Shown here piece after piece: positions 19,965 to 28,890 of a DNA stretch of 64,000 bases; position 1 is the first letter of the stretch; each line of letters opens with the position of its first letter. The position numbers and the translations under genes are program-made. The notes under the pieces are model-generated. The model was not told where the DNA came from and ran no database searches. It saw only the letters and a list, made by a program, of their open reading frames with translations. Location of the stretch: positions 124,001 through 188,000 of the forward strand of contig NZ_JAHRCU010000008.1 of the NCBI RefSeq assembly GCF_019083995.1, read 5' to 3'. The stretch is from Roseococcus sp. SDR. Its GTDB lineage: Bacteria > Pseudomonadota > Alphaproteobacteria > Acetobacterales > Acetobacteraceae.

Positions 19965-21119
19965 ATGCCGATGAACGCCTCCCCCGCCATCCTCCCCTTC
20001 GCCGATCCCGGCGCCGGCTACCGGGCCCTGCAGCCGGAGATCGACGCCGCCGTCGCCCGTGCGCTGGCCTCGGGCTGGTACATCCTAGGCCGCGAGGGCG
20101 AGGCCTTCGAGGCGGAATTCGCCGCCTGGCTCGGCGACCAGCCGGGCGCGCCCGCCATGCATGCGGTGGGCTGCGCCAATGGCACGGATGCCATCATGCT
20201 CATCCTGCGCGGCATGGGCATCGGCGAGGGCAGCACGGTCGTCACCGTGAGCCACACCGCGGTCGCGACCGTCGCCGCCATCGAGATGGTGGGCGCCACG
20301 CCCCTGCTGCTCGACATCGACCCCGACACCTACACCATGGACCCGGATGAGCTGGCCTCGGTCCTGGCGGACCCGCCGCCCGGCCTGCCGCCGATCCGCG
20401 CCGTGATTCCGGTGCATATCTACGGGCAGGCGGTGGATCTTGGCCCCATCAAGGCGGCCTGTGACGAGGCGGGCGTCTTCCTCATCGAGGATTGCGCGCA
20501 ATGCCATGGCGCGATGCTGGGCGGCGCCAAGCTTGGCACCATCGGGCATGCGGCGGCCTTCAGCCTCTATCCGACCAAGAATCTGGGCGCCCTGGGCGAT
20601 GGCGGCATCCTGGCCACGCCGGACCCGGAGCTTGCGGCGCGGATCGGCGCGATCCGGCAATATGGTTGGAAGCGGCGCTATATCAGTGATCTGCAGGGGG
20701 TGAACTCCCGCCTGGACGAGGTGCAGGCCGCCATCCTGCGGGTGAAGCTCCAGCACCTGGACCGGCAGAATGACCGCCGCCGGCAGATCGCCGCCGCCTA
20801 TGACGCGGCGCTGGCCGGCACGGCGCTGACGCCGCCGGTGCGGCGCGAGGGCGCGCATCACGTCTTCCATCTTTACGTGCTGCGCCACCCGAAGCGCGAT
20901 GAGTTCATGTTCGCGCTGAAGGCGCGCGGCATCGGCACCGGCATCCATTACCCCATGCCGGTGCACAGCCAGCCCGCCTATGCCGGCCGCGTGCCGCTCG
21001 GCCCCGCCAATTGCGCCGAGACGGCGCGCGCGGCGGAGGAGGTGTTCAGCCTGCCCATGTATCCCGAACTGACGGATGAGCAGGTGGCGCGGGTCTGCGA
21101 AGCGCTATCGGGCCTCTGA
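19965..21119 (+). CDS. DegT/DnrJ/EryC1/StrS family PLP-dependent sugar aminotransferase
   Basis: The enzyme transfers an amino group, usually from glutamate, to a keto group of a nucleotide sugar. The 384-residue fold-type I protein has the PLP-binding lysine in [16 protein letters not shown] (Lys205), the [10 protein letters not shown] cofactor Asp region and the [14 protein letters not shown] family motif. It lies 64 bases after the epimerase gene and is probably cotranscribed with it. The start is ATG 19965, or ATG 19971 two codons later. Confidence 0.92.
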   Translation: MPMNASPAILPFADPGAGYRALQPEIDAAVARALASGWYILGREGEAFEAEFAAWLGDQPGAPAMHAVGCANGTDAIMLILRGMGIGEGSTVVTVSHTAVATVAAIEMVGATPLLLDIDPDTYTMDPDELASVLADPPPGLPPIRAVIPVHIYGQAVDLGPIKAACDEAGVFLIEDCAQCHGAMLGGAKLGTIGHAAAFSLYPTKNLGALGDGGILATPDPELAARIGAIRQYGWKRRYISDLQGVNSRLDEVQAAILRVKLQHLDRQNDRRRQIAAAYDAALAGTALTPPVRREGAHHVFHLYVLRHPKRDEFMFALKARGIGTGIHYPMPVHSQPAYAGRVPLGPANCAETARAAEEVFSLPMYPELTDEQVARVCEALSGL

Positions 21120-21127
21120 CCGCCCCT

Positions 21128-21460
21128 TTGGGCGCCGGGCTGATCTTCGCGCTGGCGGCGGTCTTCGAGATCGCCGGCTGCTTCGCGTTCTGGGCGGTGC
21201 TGCGCCAGGGGGCGTCCGTGCTCTGGCTGCTGCCGGGCGTGGGCGCGCTCATCGCCTTCGCCTGGCTGCTCACGCTGGTTCCGGGCGAGATCGCGGCGGG
21301 GCGGGCCTTCGCGGCCTATGGCGGGATCTATGTCGCGGCGACGCTCGCCTGGCTCATGCTGGCGGAAGGGCTGCGGCCGACCGCCTGGGACCTGGCGGGC
21401 GTGGCGCTGTGCCTGGTGGGCACGGCGGTGATCCTGCTGGGCGCCGCCCGGCAGGTTTAA
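21128..21460 (+). CDS. YnfA family (UPF0060) small membrane protein
   Basis: This small inner-membrane protein of about 110 residues has four hydrophobic helices and the family pattern [16 protein letters not shown] and [16 protein letters not shown]. YnfA relates to the small multidrug resistance fold; its natural role is not settled. The start is a TTG at 21128, or a CTG at 21116 overlapping the preceding stop; no ATG fits the family's length. Confidence 0.85.
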   Translation: MGAGLIFALAAVFEIAGCFAFWAVLRQGASVLWLLPGVGALIAFAWLLTLVPGEIAAGRAFAAYGGIYVAATLAWLMLAEGLRPTAWDLAGVALCLVGTAVILLGAARQV

Positions 21461-21526
21461 CGTCGCTGTCGCTGGCCAATCGGGCGGGGCGGCATTACCT
21501 CAGGAGCAAACGCCCGGGAGCACCGC

Positions 21527-22843
21527 ATGAACCGCCGCAGCCTCTTCGCCTCCACCGCCGCCCTGGCCTTGGCCGCGCATGGCCCTGCCGCGGCGCAAGG
21601 CGCGCCCCGGCCGACCAATGTCATCTTCTTCCATCCTGACGGCTTCGGCGTCGCCGCCTGGGGCGCGGTGCGCATGGTGAGCGTGGGCCCCGATGGCCGG
21701 ACGGAGTGGGACCGGCTGCCGCACAGCGCCGTCTATCTCGGCCACATGAAGGACGGGCTGACCAGCACCTCGCATGGGGGCGCCACCACCCATGCCTTCG
21801 GCCGGCGCGTCCAGGCCGACAGCTTCGGCATGGATGGCGACCAACCGATCCGCGGCCTCTCGGGCTTCGAGGGCTCGATCGCGAAGGAGGCGCTGGCGCG
21901 CGGCAAATGGGTCGGCCTCGTGCAGACGGGGGCCGCCTACGAGCCGGGGACGGCGGCCTTCGTCGCCAGCACGCCGCGCCGCAACAACCTCGCCGAGATC
22001 ACCCGCCTCGTCGTCGAATCCGGCGTGCAGCTGCATCTGGCGGGCGGCGAGCGCTGGTACCTGCCGCGCGGCATGCAGGGCCGCTTCGGCGAGGGGGCGC
22101 GCGAGGATGGGCTGAACCTGATCGAGCTGCTGCGCCAGCGCGGCTACACCATCGTCTTCACGAAGGAGGAGCTGGCCGCGGTGCCGGCCGGCACGGAAAA
22201 GCTCTGGGGCATCTTCGCGCATGACCACAGCTTCCATGACCGCAACGAGGAAACCCTCGCCCGCGAGAACCTGCCGCACTACGTCCCCAGCGCCCCCAGC
22301 ATCGCCGAGATGAGCGAGGCGGCGCTGCGCTTCCTCTCCCGCGCGCCGGACGGGTTCTTTCTGGTGGCCGAGGAGGAGGGGACCGACAATTTCGGCAATG
22401 TGAACAATGCGGCCGGCGCAATCGAGGCCGGCATCCGCGCGGATGCGGCGATCGGCGTCTTCCGGCGCTTCGTGGCGGCCAACCCGAACACGCTGATGCT
22501 CACCACCTGTGACTCCGATGCGGGCGGCATGCAGGTGATCGGCCCCGGGCGGCAGCAGAACGTGATCCGCGAGGGCGCCAACCTGCCCGAGCGCGACCGC
22601 AACGGCGCGCCGCTGGATGGCCAGCGCGGCACGGCCACCACCGCCTGGCTCTCCGCGCCCGATCGCAACGGCGTGCGGCATCCTTTCGCCATCGCCTGGT
22701 CGACCCTGACCGACGTCTCGGGCGCCATCCTGGTGCGAGCGGTGGGTTTGAACGCCGAGCGGGTGAGCCAGGCCGGGACGATGGACAATGTCGATGTCTA
22801 TCGCCTGATGTACCGGACGCTGTTCGGGCGTGACCCCGGCTGA
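21527..22843 (+). CDS. Secreted alkaline phosphatase superfamily protein with altered metal site
   Basis: This 438-residue exported protein has a signal peptide (MNRRSLF...AAAQ, about 1-24) and an alkaline-phosphatase fold. Equivalents of E. coli Asp51 (Asp38 in HPDGFG), Ser102 (Ser82 in TSHGGATTHAFG), Asp327 (Asp287) and Asp369 (Asp329) are present. All three zinc-binding histidines appear lost: His331 is Asn291, His370 is Ser330 (TCDSDAGG) and the His412 region reads TDVSGA. It may bind a different metal or act on another ester. A stretch GIFAHDHSFHD (about 228-238) adds non-canonical histidines. The alignment was made by eye. Confidence 0.8.
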   Translation: MNRRSLFASTAALALAAHGPAAAQGAPRPTNVIFFHPDGFGVAAWGAVRMVSVGPDGRTEWDRLPHSAVYLGHMKDGLTSTSHGGATTHAFGRRVQADSFGMDGDQPIRGLSGFEGSIAKEALARGKWVGLVQTGAAYEPGTAAFVASTPRRNNLAEITRLVVESGVQLHLAGGERWYLPRGMQGRFGEGAREDGLNLIELLRQRGYTIVFTKEELAAVPAGTEKLWGIFAHDHSFHDRNEETLARENLPHYVPSAPSIAEMSEAALRFLSRAPDGFFLVAEEEGTDNFGNVNNAAGAIEAGIRADAAIGVFRRFVAANPNTLMLTTCDSDAGGMQVIGPGRQQNVIREGANLPERDRNGAPLDGQRGTATTAWLSAPDRNGVRHPFAIAWSTLTDVSGAILVRAVGLNAERVSQAGTMDNVDVYRLMYRTLFGRDPG

Positions 22844-22910
22844 TTTGTCCGGAGGAGTTGTCGCCGCCCTGGGCCGGGCCTAGATTTTCCGGCGTCCAGG
22901 GAGAAAAGCC

Positions 22911-23678
22911 ATGCCCATCGCCGCCTCCGCCGAGGCCGTCCGCCCGACGCGCCGGCCCGTCACCGCCAATGGCGTGCCGATCCACACCACCACCTATATC
23001 GGCACCAACTGGACCAACCGCACGGCCGACAGCCCGCCGCCGCCCGCGCCCGGCACCTATTACCCCATGGCCTTCCTGGTGGAGCAGCCGCCCGGTTCCG
23101 TCGTGCAGTCGCATTTCCATGCGGCCGACCAGTTCCAGGTGGTGGTGGCCGGCGGCGGCCATCTCGGCCGGCACCCGGTGCGGCCGGTGACGGTGCACTA
23201 CACCAATGCCCACACCGCCTATGGCCCGATCACGGCGGGCGAGGAGGGGCTGCACTATTTCACGCTGCGCAACGGCTATGACCCGGGCGCCCGCTACGTG
23301 GCGCAGGAGGCGGCGGCGCTGAAGGCCATCCCGGGGCGCAGGCCCTGGCAGACCACCACGGCGCCGGTCGAGCCCATGCCCGCCATCGCCGGCCCGGCGC
23401 GCGTGGAGGAAATGCTGGAGCCGCGCGCCGATGGGCTCCATGCTGATGGATTGGGCGCCTGGCGCCACATCCTGCCGCCCGGCGCGCGCCTCACGGGGCC
23501 GGACCCGGCGGCCGGGAGGGGCCAGTTCTGGGTGGTGACGGCCGGGAGCCTGGACGGCATGCCGCCGCTCTCGCTCGTCTATGTGCATCCCGAGGACGCG
23601 GCGCGCGAGGCCGAGGCGGGGGCGGAGGGGGCTGACCTGCTGATCCTGCAATACCCACGGCGGACGGCCGACGCCTGA
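22911..23678 (+). CDS. Cupin-like protein of unknown function
   Basis: This 255-residue protein has no signal peptide or membrane segment. Residues about 45-130 look like a cupin barrel with the metal-binding pair in VVQSHFHAADQFQVVVAGGG. The C-terminal half (about 165-245) may be a second degenerate barrel, with WRHILPPGARL and FWVVTAGSL but no His pair. A two-barrel arrangement is common in dioxygenases and isomerases of aromatic or sugar acids, but the activity cannot be told. It stands alone between the phosphatase and a TTT receptor. Confidence 0.65.
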   Translation: MPIAASAEAVRPTRRPVTANGVPIHTTTYIGTNWTNRTADSPPPPAPGTYYPMAFLVEQPPGSVVQSHFHAADQFQVVVAGGGHLGRHPVRPVTVHYTNAHTAYGPITAGEEGLHYFTLRNGYDPGARYVAQEAAALKAIPGRRPWQTTTAPVEPMPAIAGPARVEEMLEPRADGLHADGLGAWRHILPPGARLTGPDPAAGRGQFWVVTAGSLDGMPPLSLVYVHPEDAAREAEAGAEGADLLILQYPRRTADA

Positions 23679-23808
23679 CCCCTGGCGGGCAGCCGGCGCA
23701 TCATCTTTGGGCAGGGCGCGGCTGGCGTCGCCGCTTTCGTCGCATGCGATGCTGGCGGCCGCGGCCGGGCTGTCCGAGGCTGAGGCCCTGGATGCAAGGG
23801 GAATGGGC

Positions 23809-24759
23809 ATGCTGACACGTCGAACCCTGCCGGCCGCCGCGATCCTGCTGGCCGCGCCCGCGCTGCGTGCGCAGACGCGCGTGATCCGTCTGGTCATCCC
23901 TTTCGGTGCGGGCGGCATCACAGACCTCGTCGCCCGCATCCTGGCCGAGCGCGCGGCGGCGGAACTGGGTGTCACCATCGTCGCCGAGAACCGGGCCGGG
24001 GCGAATGGAAACATCGCGGGCGAGTATGTGGCGCGCGCGGCACCGGATGGCACGACGCTGCTCATGGCCTCGCTCGCCATGTTCTCCGTCAATCCGGTGA
24101 TCTATCCCCGCATGAGCTATGATCCACTCACGGATTTCGCGCCCGTGGCGCTGGCGGCCAGCACGCCGCATGTGGTGGTGGCGCATCCGGGCAGCGTGCC
24201 CGCGGGCTTCGCCGCCATGCTGGCCGCCGCCCGCGCCCGGCCCGAGGGGCTGAGTTGGGGCACGGCGGGGGCGGGGAGCAGCCCGCATCTCACGCAGATC
24301 CTGCTGCAGTCTCTGGCCGGGGTCAGCTTCCTGCCGGTTCATTTCCGCAGCGGTGCGGCCAGCGTGCAATCGGTGATCGCGGGGCAGGTCGCGTTGACAG
24401 CCGAAGCGACGCCCATCGTCGCCGAGCATGTGCGCGCGGGCACGCTCAGCGCGCTCGCCGTCGCCTCGCCCGAGCGGCTGGCCCTGCTGCCCGATGTGCC
24501 GACGGCAACGCAGGCCGGGCTGCCGGGGCTGGAGAATGGCTCCACCTCGGCCATCGTCGCGCCCCGCGGCACGCCCGATGCGGTGCTGGCGCGCCTGGCC
24601 GAGGGCTTTCGGGCGGCACTCGCAGCACCGGAGACGCGCGCCCGCCTCAGCCAGCAGGGGACCATCCCGCTGGGCGGCACGGGCGCCGAGTTCACCGGCC
24701 TCATCACGCGGGAAGTCACCCGCTGGCGCCCTCTGCTCACCGGCATCCAGCCCGGATAG
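23809..24759 (+). CDS. Tripartite tricarboxylate transporter receptor (Bug/TctC family) 1
   Basis: This 316-residue periplasmic binding protein has an N-terminal signal (MLTRRTLPAAAILLAAPALRAQ) and the family motifs IRLVIPFGAGGITDLVARI and VENRAGANGN-like EN(R)AGANGN. Such receptors bind carboxylic acids for TctAB-type secondary transporters; no TctA or TctB gene is present here, so it is an orphan receptor. ATG 23809 has AAGGGG at a suitable distance; ATG 23803 is less well placed. Confidence 0.9.
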   Translation: MLTRRTLPAAAILLAAPALRAQTRVIRLVIPFGAGGITDLVARILAERAAAELGVTIVAENRAGANGNIAGEYVARAAPDGTTLLMASLAMFSVNPVIYPRMSYDPLTDFAPVALAASTPHVVVAHPGSVPAGFAAMLAAARARPEGLSWGTAGAGSSPHLTQILLQSLAGVSFLPVHFRSGAASVQSVIAGQVALTAEATPIVAEHVRAGTLSALAVASPERLALLPDVPTATQAGLPGLENGSTSAIVAPRGTPDAVLARLAEGFRAALAAPETRARLSQQGTIPLGGTGAEFTGLITREVTRWRPLLTGIQPG

Positions 24760-24819
24760 CGGCGCGCGCGCAACCATGGTCACATCCTGCCAACAGCATC
24801 GCCTGATCGGAGAGCTTCC

Positions 24820-25296
24820 TTGAGCGAATTCACCTGGGCCGGGCGCCTGCTCGCCATCCACATCACCGAGCAGGCCGCGGCCGACATGCAGGAGTTGCGG
24901 GAGGCGAAGCTCATCGTCGGCGTCGGCATCGAGGGCGACCGCTACGCCACCGGCCGCGGCACCTACAGCAAGAAGCCACAGCCCGAGCGCCAGGTGACGC
25001 TCATCGAGATCGAGACTCTCGAAGCCATCCAACGTGATCACAAGATCGAGCTGCCGCCGCATGAGACGCGCCGCAACCTGCTGACGCGCGGCGTGCCGCT
25101 GAACCATCTGGTGGGCAAGGCGTTCCGCGTGGGCGAGGTGGAGCTCTTCGGCGGGCGGCTGAACGTGCCCTGCGTCTATCTCGACAAGCTGTTGGGGAAG
25201 CCGCTCTTCGGGCCGCTGACCAACCGCTCCGGGCTGAACTGCGTGATCACGAAGGGCGGCGTGATCCGGCCGGGGGATGCGATCACGCCTCTCTGA
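24820..25296 (+). CDS. MOSC domain-containing protein
   Basis: This 158-residue single-domain MOSC protein is related to the C-terminal domain of molybdenum-cofactor sulfurases and to YiiM/YuaD. Conserved elements include GIEGDRYATGRGTYS, RRNLLTRGV and the cysteine in NVPCVYLDKL expected to handle sulfur or the Mo cofactor. The start is TTG 24820 behind GGAGAG. The stop lies in the left arm of an inverted repeat (GAGGCC 25295-25300 with GGCCTC 25317-25322), which could help end the transcript. Confidence 0.85.
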   Translation: MSEFTWAGRLLAIHITEQAAADMQELREAKLIVGVGIEGDRYATGRGTYSKKPQPERQVTLIEIETLEAIQRDHKIELPPHETRRNLLTRGVPLNHLVGKAFRVGEVELFGGRLNVPCVYLDKLLGKPLFGPLTNRSGLNCVITKGGVIRPGDAITPL

Positions 25297-25322
25297 GGCC
25301 ATCAAGCGCCGGGCGCGGCCTC
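25295..25322. terminator. Inverted repeat between the MOSC gene and the convergent metallopeptidase
   Basis: GAGGCC and GGCCTC flank a 16-base loop that itself can pair (GCGC/GCGC). No T-run follows on either strand. It is a possible bidirectional transcript end in the 63-base convergent gap. Confidence 0.3.
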
Positions 25323-25359
25323 TGCCGCTTCGCTTTGGCCCCCTGGGCGGCCGCTGGTC

Positions 25360-25767
25360 CTAGTCCTCGTTCTCCAGCCGCTCGATATCCTCGTCCGAGA
25401 GGCCGAAATGGTGCCCCACCTCGTGCAGCAGCACGTTGCGGACGAGGCGGAACAGATCCTCCCCCGTCTCGATCCATTCGAGCAGGATGGGCTCGCGGTA
25501 GAGCAGGATGGTGTCGGGCTCGGCCGGCGTGTCCTGCGTGGATTTGTGGGTGAGCGGCGTGCCGCGATAGAGGCCGGTCAGCTCCCAGGGGCTTTCCAGG
25601 CCGAGCTCGGCCACCACCTCATCCTCCGGGACCTCTTCCACGATGATGGCGGTCCCGCGCACCATGTCGCGCAGCGGGCGGGGGATGGCGGCGAGGGCAT
25701 CCTCGGCCATCTCCAACAGGTCTTCCAGGCTGGGGGGCGTGGTCGGGCGCATGGGGGCTTGTGCCAT
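25360..25767 (-). CDS. Zincin-like metallopeptidase (PF06262 family)
   Basis: This 135-residue cytoplasmic protein carries the zinc-protease motif [11 protein letters not shown] (His115, Glu116, His119, Asp125) close to the C terminus, exactly as in the small PF06262 family. The family adopts a minimal zincin fold; physiological substrates are not known. The gene is divergent from phhB with only 26 bases between start codons, so the promoters overlap the neighbouring reading frames. Confidence 0.88.
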   Translation of the reverse strand: MAQAPMRPTTPPSLEDLLEMAEDALAAIPRPLRDMVRGTAIIVEEVPEDEVVAELGLESPWELTGLYRGTPLTHKSTQDTPAEPDTILLYREPILLEWIETGEDLFRLVRNVLLHEVGHHFGLSDEDIERLENED

Positions 25768-25793
25768 GCGGCGGGCGGAAAGGGGAGGGGCGG

Positions 25794-26081
25794 ATGATCG
25801 AGCGGCTGGATGAGGGGGCGCGGGCGGAACTGGCCCAGCGCCTGCCGGATTGGGAGATGGTGCCGGGGCGTGACGCCATCCGGCGGCGCTTCCGCTTCCA
25901 GGATTTCAGCGCCGCCTGGGGCTTCATGAGCCGCGTCGCGCTGCTGGCGGAGGCGCAGGACCATCACCCCGAATGGTCCAACATCTACAATCGCGTCGAC
26001 ATCATCCTCACCACCCATGACGCAAGCGGGCTTTCGGCACGGGATGTCCGCATGGCCCTGGCCATCGACGCGCTGCTGTGA
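25794..26081 (+). CDS. phhB: Pterin-4a-carbinolamine dehydratase
   Basis: The enzyme dehydrates 4a-hydroxytetrahydrobiopterin so that the pterin cofactor of aromatic amino acid hydroxylases is recycled. The 95-residue protein shows the family signature [19 protein letters not shown] followed by [13 protein letters not shown] 25794 follows AGGGGAGGGG. No phenylalanine hydroxylase gene lies in the window. The stop overlaps the next gene's GTG start (GTGA). Confidence 0.92.
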   Translation: MIERLDEGARAELAQRLPDWEMVPGRDAIRRRFRFQDFSAAWGFMSRVALLAEAQDHHPEWSNIYNRVDIILTTHDASGLSARDVRMALAIDALL

Positions 26082-26545
26082 CGCTCGACGCACCCCAGCG
26101 GACCTTCGCCGTGACGCGCTCGGCCATGCGCTATTGCCTCGCCTGCGCCTGGTCGCCGCTGGCCGAGGTGCCGCTGCCCGATGGCAGGCGCGCGGACATT
26201 CTGGCCCTCCGCCCCGACGGCGGCTTCGTGATCATCGAGGTGAAGTCCTGCGCGCGGGATTTTCTCAGCGACGGCAAGTGGCAGGATTACCGCGACTTCT
26301 CCGATGAACTGCACTTCGCGGTGGACCTGGATTTCCCACAGGAGCTGCTGCCCGGCGATGTCGGGCTGCTGGTCTGCGACGGCTATGAGGCGAGCCCCTT
26401 GCGCGCGGCGCCTGCCCACCCGCTGGCCCCGGCCAGGCGCCGCGCCCTGCTGCACCGCTTCGCCACGCTTGCCGCCACGCGCTTGGCCACCGTGAACGAC
26501 CCGGTGGGCCTGGCCGAGCGGCGGTCTGCGCTACGGCTCGACTGA
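26078..26545 (+). CDS. mmcB: MmcB family DNA repair protein
   Basis: This 155-residue protein of the MmcB (DUF1052) family was named after a Caulobacter SOS/LexA-regulated gene that affects survival of DNA damage. It has a restriction-endonuclease-like core: [19 protein letters not shown] gives the D...ExK catalytic pattern, followed by [14 protein letters not shown]. The start is GTG 26078, overlapping the phhB stop. I saw no obvious LexA box upstream, and the gene is embedded in the phhB transcript. Confidence 0.85.
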   Translation: MTLDAPQRTFAVTRSAMRYCLACAWSPLAEVPLPDGRRADILALRPDGGFVIIEVKSCARDFLSDGKWQDYRDFSDELHFAVDLDFPQELLPGDVGLLVCDGYEASPLRAAPAHPLAPARRRALLHRFATLAATRLATVNDPVGLAERRSALRLD

Positions 26546-26603
26546 AGCTTCCATTGCCGAGAGGGTCTGGCCAGGACACGATCCGGGCCTGGAGGACTCG
26601 GAC

Positions 26604-26912
26604 ATGCTCAGATACCTGGTTCCGCTCGCCCTCATGGCCGGGCCGGCCGCCGCGCAACAGCAGCCCATGGCGGGCGAGGGGCTGCGTGTCGCGCGGCAAT
26701 GGTGCGCCGCCTGCCACGTCATCTCCCGCGACATGCCGCCGCCGGCCGCCGATGCCGCGCCAAGCTTCCCCGGCATCGCCGACCGCGCGAACACGACCGA
26801 GACCGGCCTGCGCGCCTTCCTGCAGACGCCGCATGCCAACATGCCCAACTGGCAATTGAGCCGGGCGGAGCTGGACGCGGTGGTGGCCTATATCCTCTCG
26901 CTCCGCCGATGA
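26604..26912 (+). CDS. Small periplasmic c-type cytochrome
   Basis: This 102-residue exported electron carrier has a signal peptide (about 1-18), one haem attachment site CAACH (Cys34, Cys37, His38) and a likely axial Met81 in ANMPNW. Its closing helix, ELDAVVAYILSLRR, is typical of class I cytochrome c. Redox partners are not evident from the neighbours. The following GST gene starts inside its stop region. Confidence 0.88.
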   Translation: MLRYLVPLALMAGPAAAQQQPMAGEGLRVARQWCAACHVISRDMPPPAADAAPSFPGIADRANTTETGLRAFLQTPHANMPNWQLSRAELDAVVAYILSLRR

Positions 26913-27469
26913 TCCTCTACTTCGCGCCGGGCAGCCCCTTCGCGCGCATCATCCGCATCCTGGCGCGCGAGCGCGGCCTGGCGCTGGATGAGGTGGAGAC
27001 GCCCCTGCGCGACCCCACCGCGCCGCAACTCGCCCACAACCCAGCCGGGCGTGTGCCCGCGCTGCTGGATGGCGGCGCGCTGATCTGCGAGACGCCGCTG
27101 ATCCTGGCCCATCTGGGCTGGCTGCCGCGCGAGCCGGCGGCGCTTTCCCGCCTCGGCCAGGCTTGCGCCTTCATCGATGGCATCGCGGTCTGGAACCGTG
27201 ACCTGCGGCGGCCGGAGCATGAGCGCTCGCCGGGCTTCCAGGCGTTGGAGCGGGTGCGGGCCAATCGCATCCTGGATGCGCTGGACCTCGATGCCCACGC
27301 GCCGCATTCGGTCGAGGCCGTCGCGCTCGCCTGCGGGCTTGGCTATTGCGACCGGCGGCATACCGTCTTTGCGTGGCGGGAGGGGCGCCAAGCCCTCACC
27401 CTGTGGTATGACGCCATGACCGCGCGGCCGGCCTTCGCCGAGACCGTCCCTCCTGTTTCCGGGATTTGA
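26909..27469 (+). CDS. Glutathione S-transferase family protein
   Basis: This 186-residue protein has an N-terminal thioredoxin-like domain (MILYFAPGSPFARIIRI, with GRVPALLDGGALICETPLIL giving the cis-Pro and Glu-Thr glutathione-binding pair) and a helical C-terminal domain. Such enzymes conjugate or reduce substrates with glutathione. ATG 26909 overlaps the cytochrome gene stop (ATGA-type overlap). The substrate is unknown. Confidence 0.87.
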   Translation: MILYFAPGSPFARIIRILARERGLALDEVETPLRDPTAPQLAHNPAGRVPALLDGGALICETPLILAHLGWLPREPAALSRLGQACAFIDGIAVWNRDLRRPEHERSPGFQALERVRANRILDALDLDAHAPHSVEAVALACGLGYCDRRHTVFAWREGRQALTLWYDAMTARPAFAETVPPVSGI

Positions 27470-27471
27470 CC

Positions 27472-28890
27472 ATGCAGAACACCGAACCCGTCTGGCGCAT
27501 CGTGGATGAGAAGGCGCAGCCCGCCATCGAGCTGAGCGACCGCGTCTGGGGCATGCCGGAGTTGGCCTATAACGAGCACAAGTCCGCCGCCGAACACACC
27601 GCCTACCTCCATGCCGAGGGTTTCCGTGTGACGGAGCAGCTTGCCGGCATCCCAACGGCCATGATGGGCGAGGCGGGCGAGGGCGGCCCGGTCATCGCGA
27701 TCCTGGGCGAATTCGACGCGCTGCCGGGCCTCTCCAATGAGGCCGGGGTCGCCGAGCACCGCCCCGTGCCGGGCGACGGCAATGGCCATGCCTGCGGCCA
27801 CAACCTGCTGGGCGCGGCCTCGCTGCTCGCCGCCACCGCGGTGAAGGATTACCTCAAGGCCAACGGCATCGAGGGCCGCGTGCGCTATTACGGCTGCCCG
27901 GCCGAGGAGGGTGGTGCGGCCAAGGGCTTCATGGCCCGCGCCGGCCTGTTCGACGATGTGGACATCGCCATCTCCTGGCATCCGGGCAGCTTCGCCTCGG
28001 TGAATGAGCCGATCTCGCTGGCCAATACGCGCATCGACTTCACCTTCCATGGCCGCGCCAGCCATGCCGCCGCCTCGCCCCATCTGGGCCGCAGCGCGCT
28101 GGATGCCGTCGAGCTCATGTCGGTCGGCGTGAACTATCTGCGCGAGCACATCCCGCAGGAAAGCCGCATCCACTACGCCTATCTCGATGCCGGCGGCGTG
28201 GCGCCCAATGTGGTGCAGGCCAAGGCGAAGGTGCGCTACCTGATCCGCGCGGCCGATGTGAAGGCGCTGAACAGCCTGGTGGCGCGCGTGCGCAAGATCG
28301 CCGATGGCGCGGCGCTGATGACCGATACGCGCGTCGAGACGCAGGTCATTTCGGCCGTGTCCAACCTGCTCGGCAACACGCCGCTCGAGAAGCTGATGCA
28401 GGATGCGCTGGACCGCCTGGGCCCGCCGCCCTTCGACGCCGAGGACCGCCAGCGCGCTGCCGAATTCCAGGCGACGCTCTCGGAGGAGGACATCGCCGCC
28501 GCCTTCCGCAAGGTGGGCATGCCGCGCAATGACGACCCGCTGCCGACCAGCATCGTGCCGCTGGATTCCAAGCGCGCGCCGATGATCGGCAGCACGGATG
28601 TGGGTGATGTCTCCTGGGTGGTGCCGACGGTGCAGGCGCGCGGTGCGACGCACGCCATCGGCACGCCCCTGCATTCCTGGCAGGCGACGGCGCAGGGCAA
28701 GCTGCCGCATGCGCACAAGGGCATGGTGCATGTGGCCAAGGTGATGGCGAGCACGGCGGTCGAGGCGCTCACGAAGCCCGAGATCATCGCCGCCGCCAAG
28801 GCCGATCACGCGGCGCGCGCGGGCGGGGCCTATGTCTGCCCGCTGCCGGAAGACGCCAAGCCGCCGATCGGGATGTCGCTGGCCGTCTGA
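27472..28890 (+). CDS. M20 family amidohydrolase (AbgB-like)
   Basis: This 472-residue metallohydrolase resembles AbgB, the p-aminobenzoyl-glutamate hydrolase subunit, and related carboxypeptidases that cleave amide bonds with a two-metal centre. Metal-binding motifs are visible in GEFDALPGLS, GHACGHNLLGAAS and PAEEGGAAKGFM. A dimerisation domain lies at about 190-310 (RIDFTFHGRASHAAASPH). ATG 27472 was chosen over an in-frame TTG two codons upstream that overlaps the GST stop. The stop overlaps panC (TGATG). Confidence 0.88.
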   Translation: MQNTEPVWRIVDEKAQPAIELSDRVWGMPELAYNEHKSAAEHTAYLHAEGFRVTEQLAGIPTAMMGEAGEGGPVIAILGEFDALPGLSNEAGVAEHRPVPGDGNGHACGHNLLGAASLLAATAVKDYLKANGIEGRVRYYGCPAEEGGAAKGFMARAGLFDDVDIAISWHPGSFASVNEPISLANTRIDFTFHGRASHAAASPHLGRSALDAVELMSVGVNYLREHIPQESRIHYAYLDAGGVAPNVVQAKAKVRYLIRAADVKALNSLVARVRKIADGAALMTDTRVETQVISAVSNLLGNTPLEKLMQDALDRLGPPPFDAEDRQRAAEFQATLSEEDIAAAFRKVGMPRNDDPLPTSIVPLDSKRAPMIGSTDVGDVSWVVPTVQARGATHAIGTPLHSWQATAQGKLPHAHKGMVHVAKVMASTAVEALTKPEIIAAAKADHAARAGGAYVCPLPEDAKPPIGMSLAV

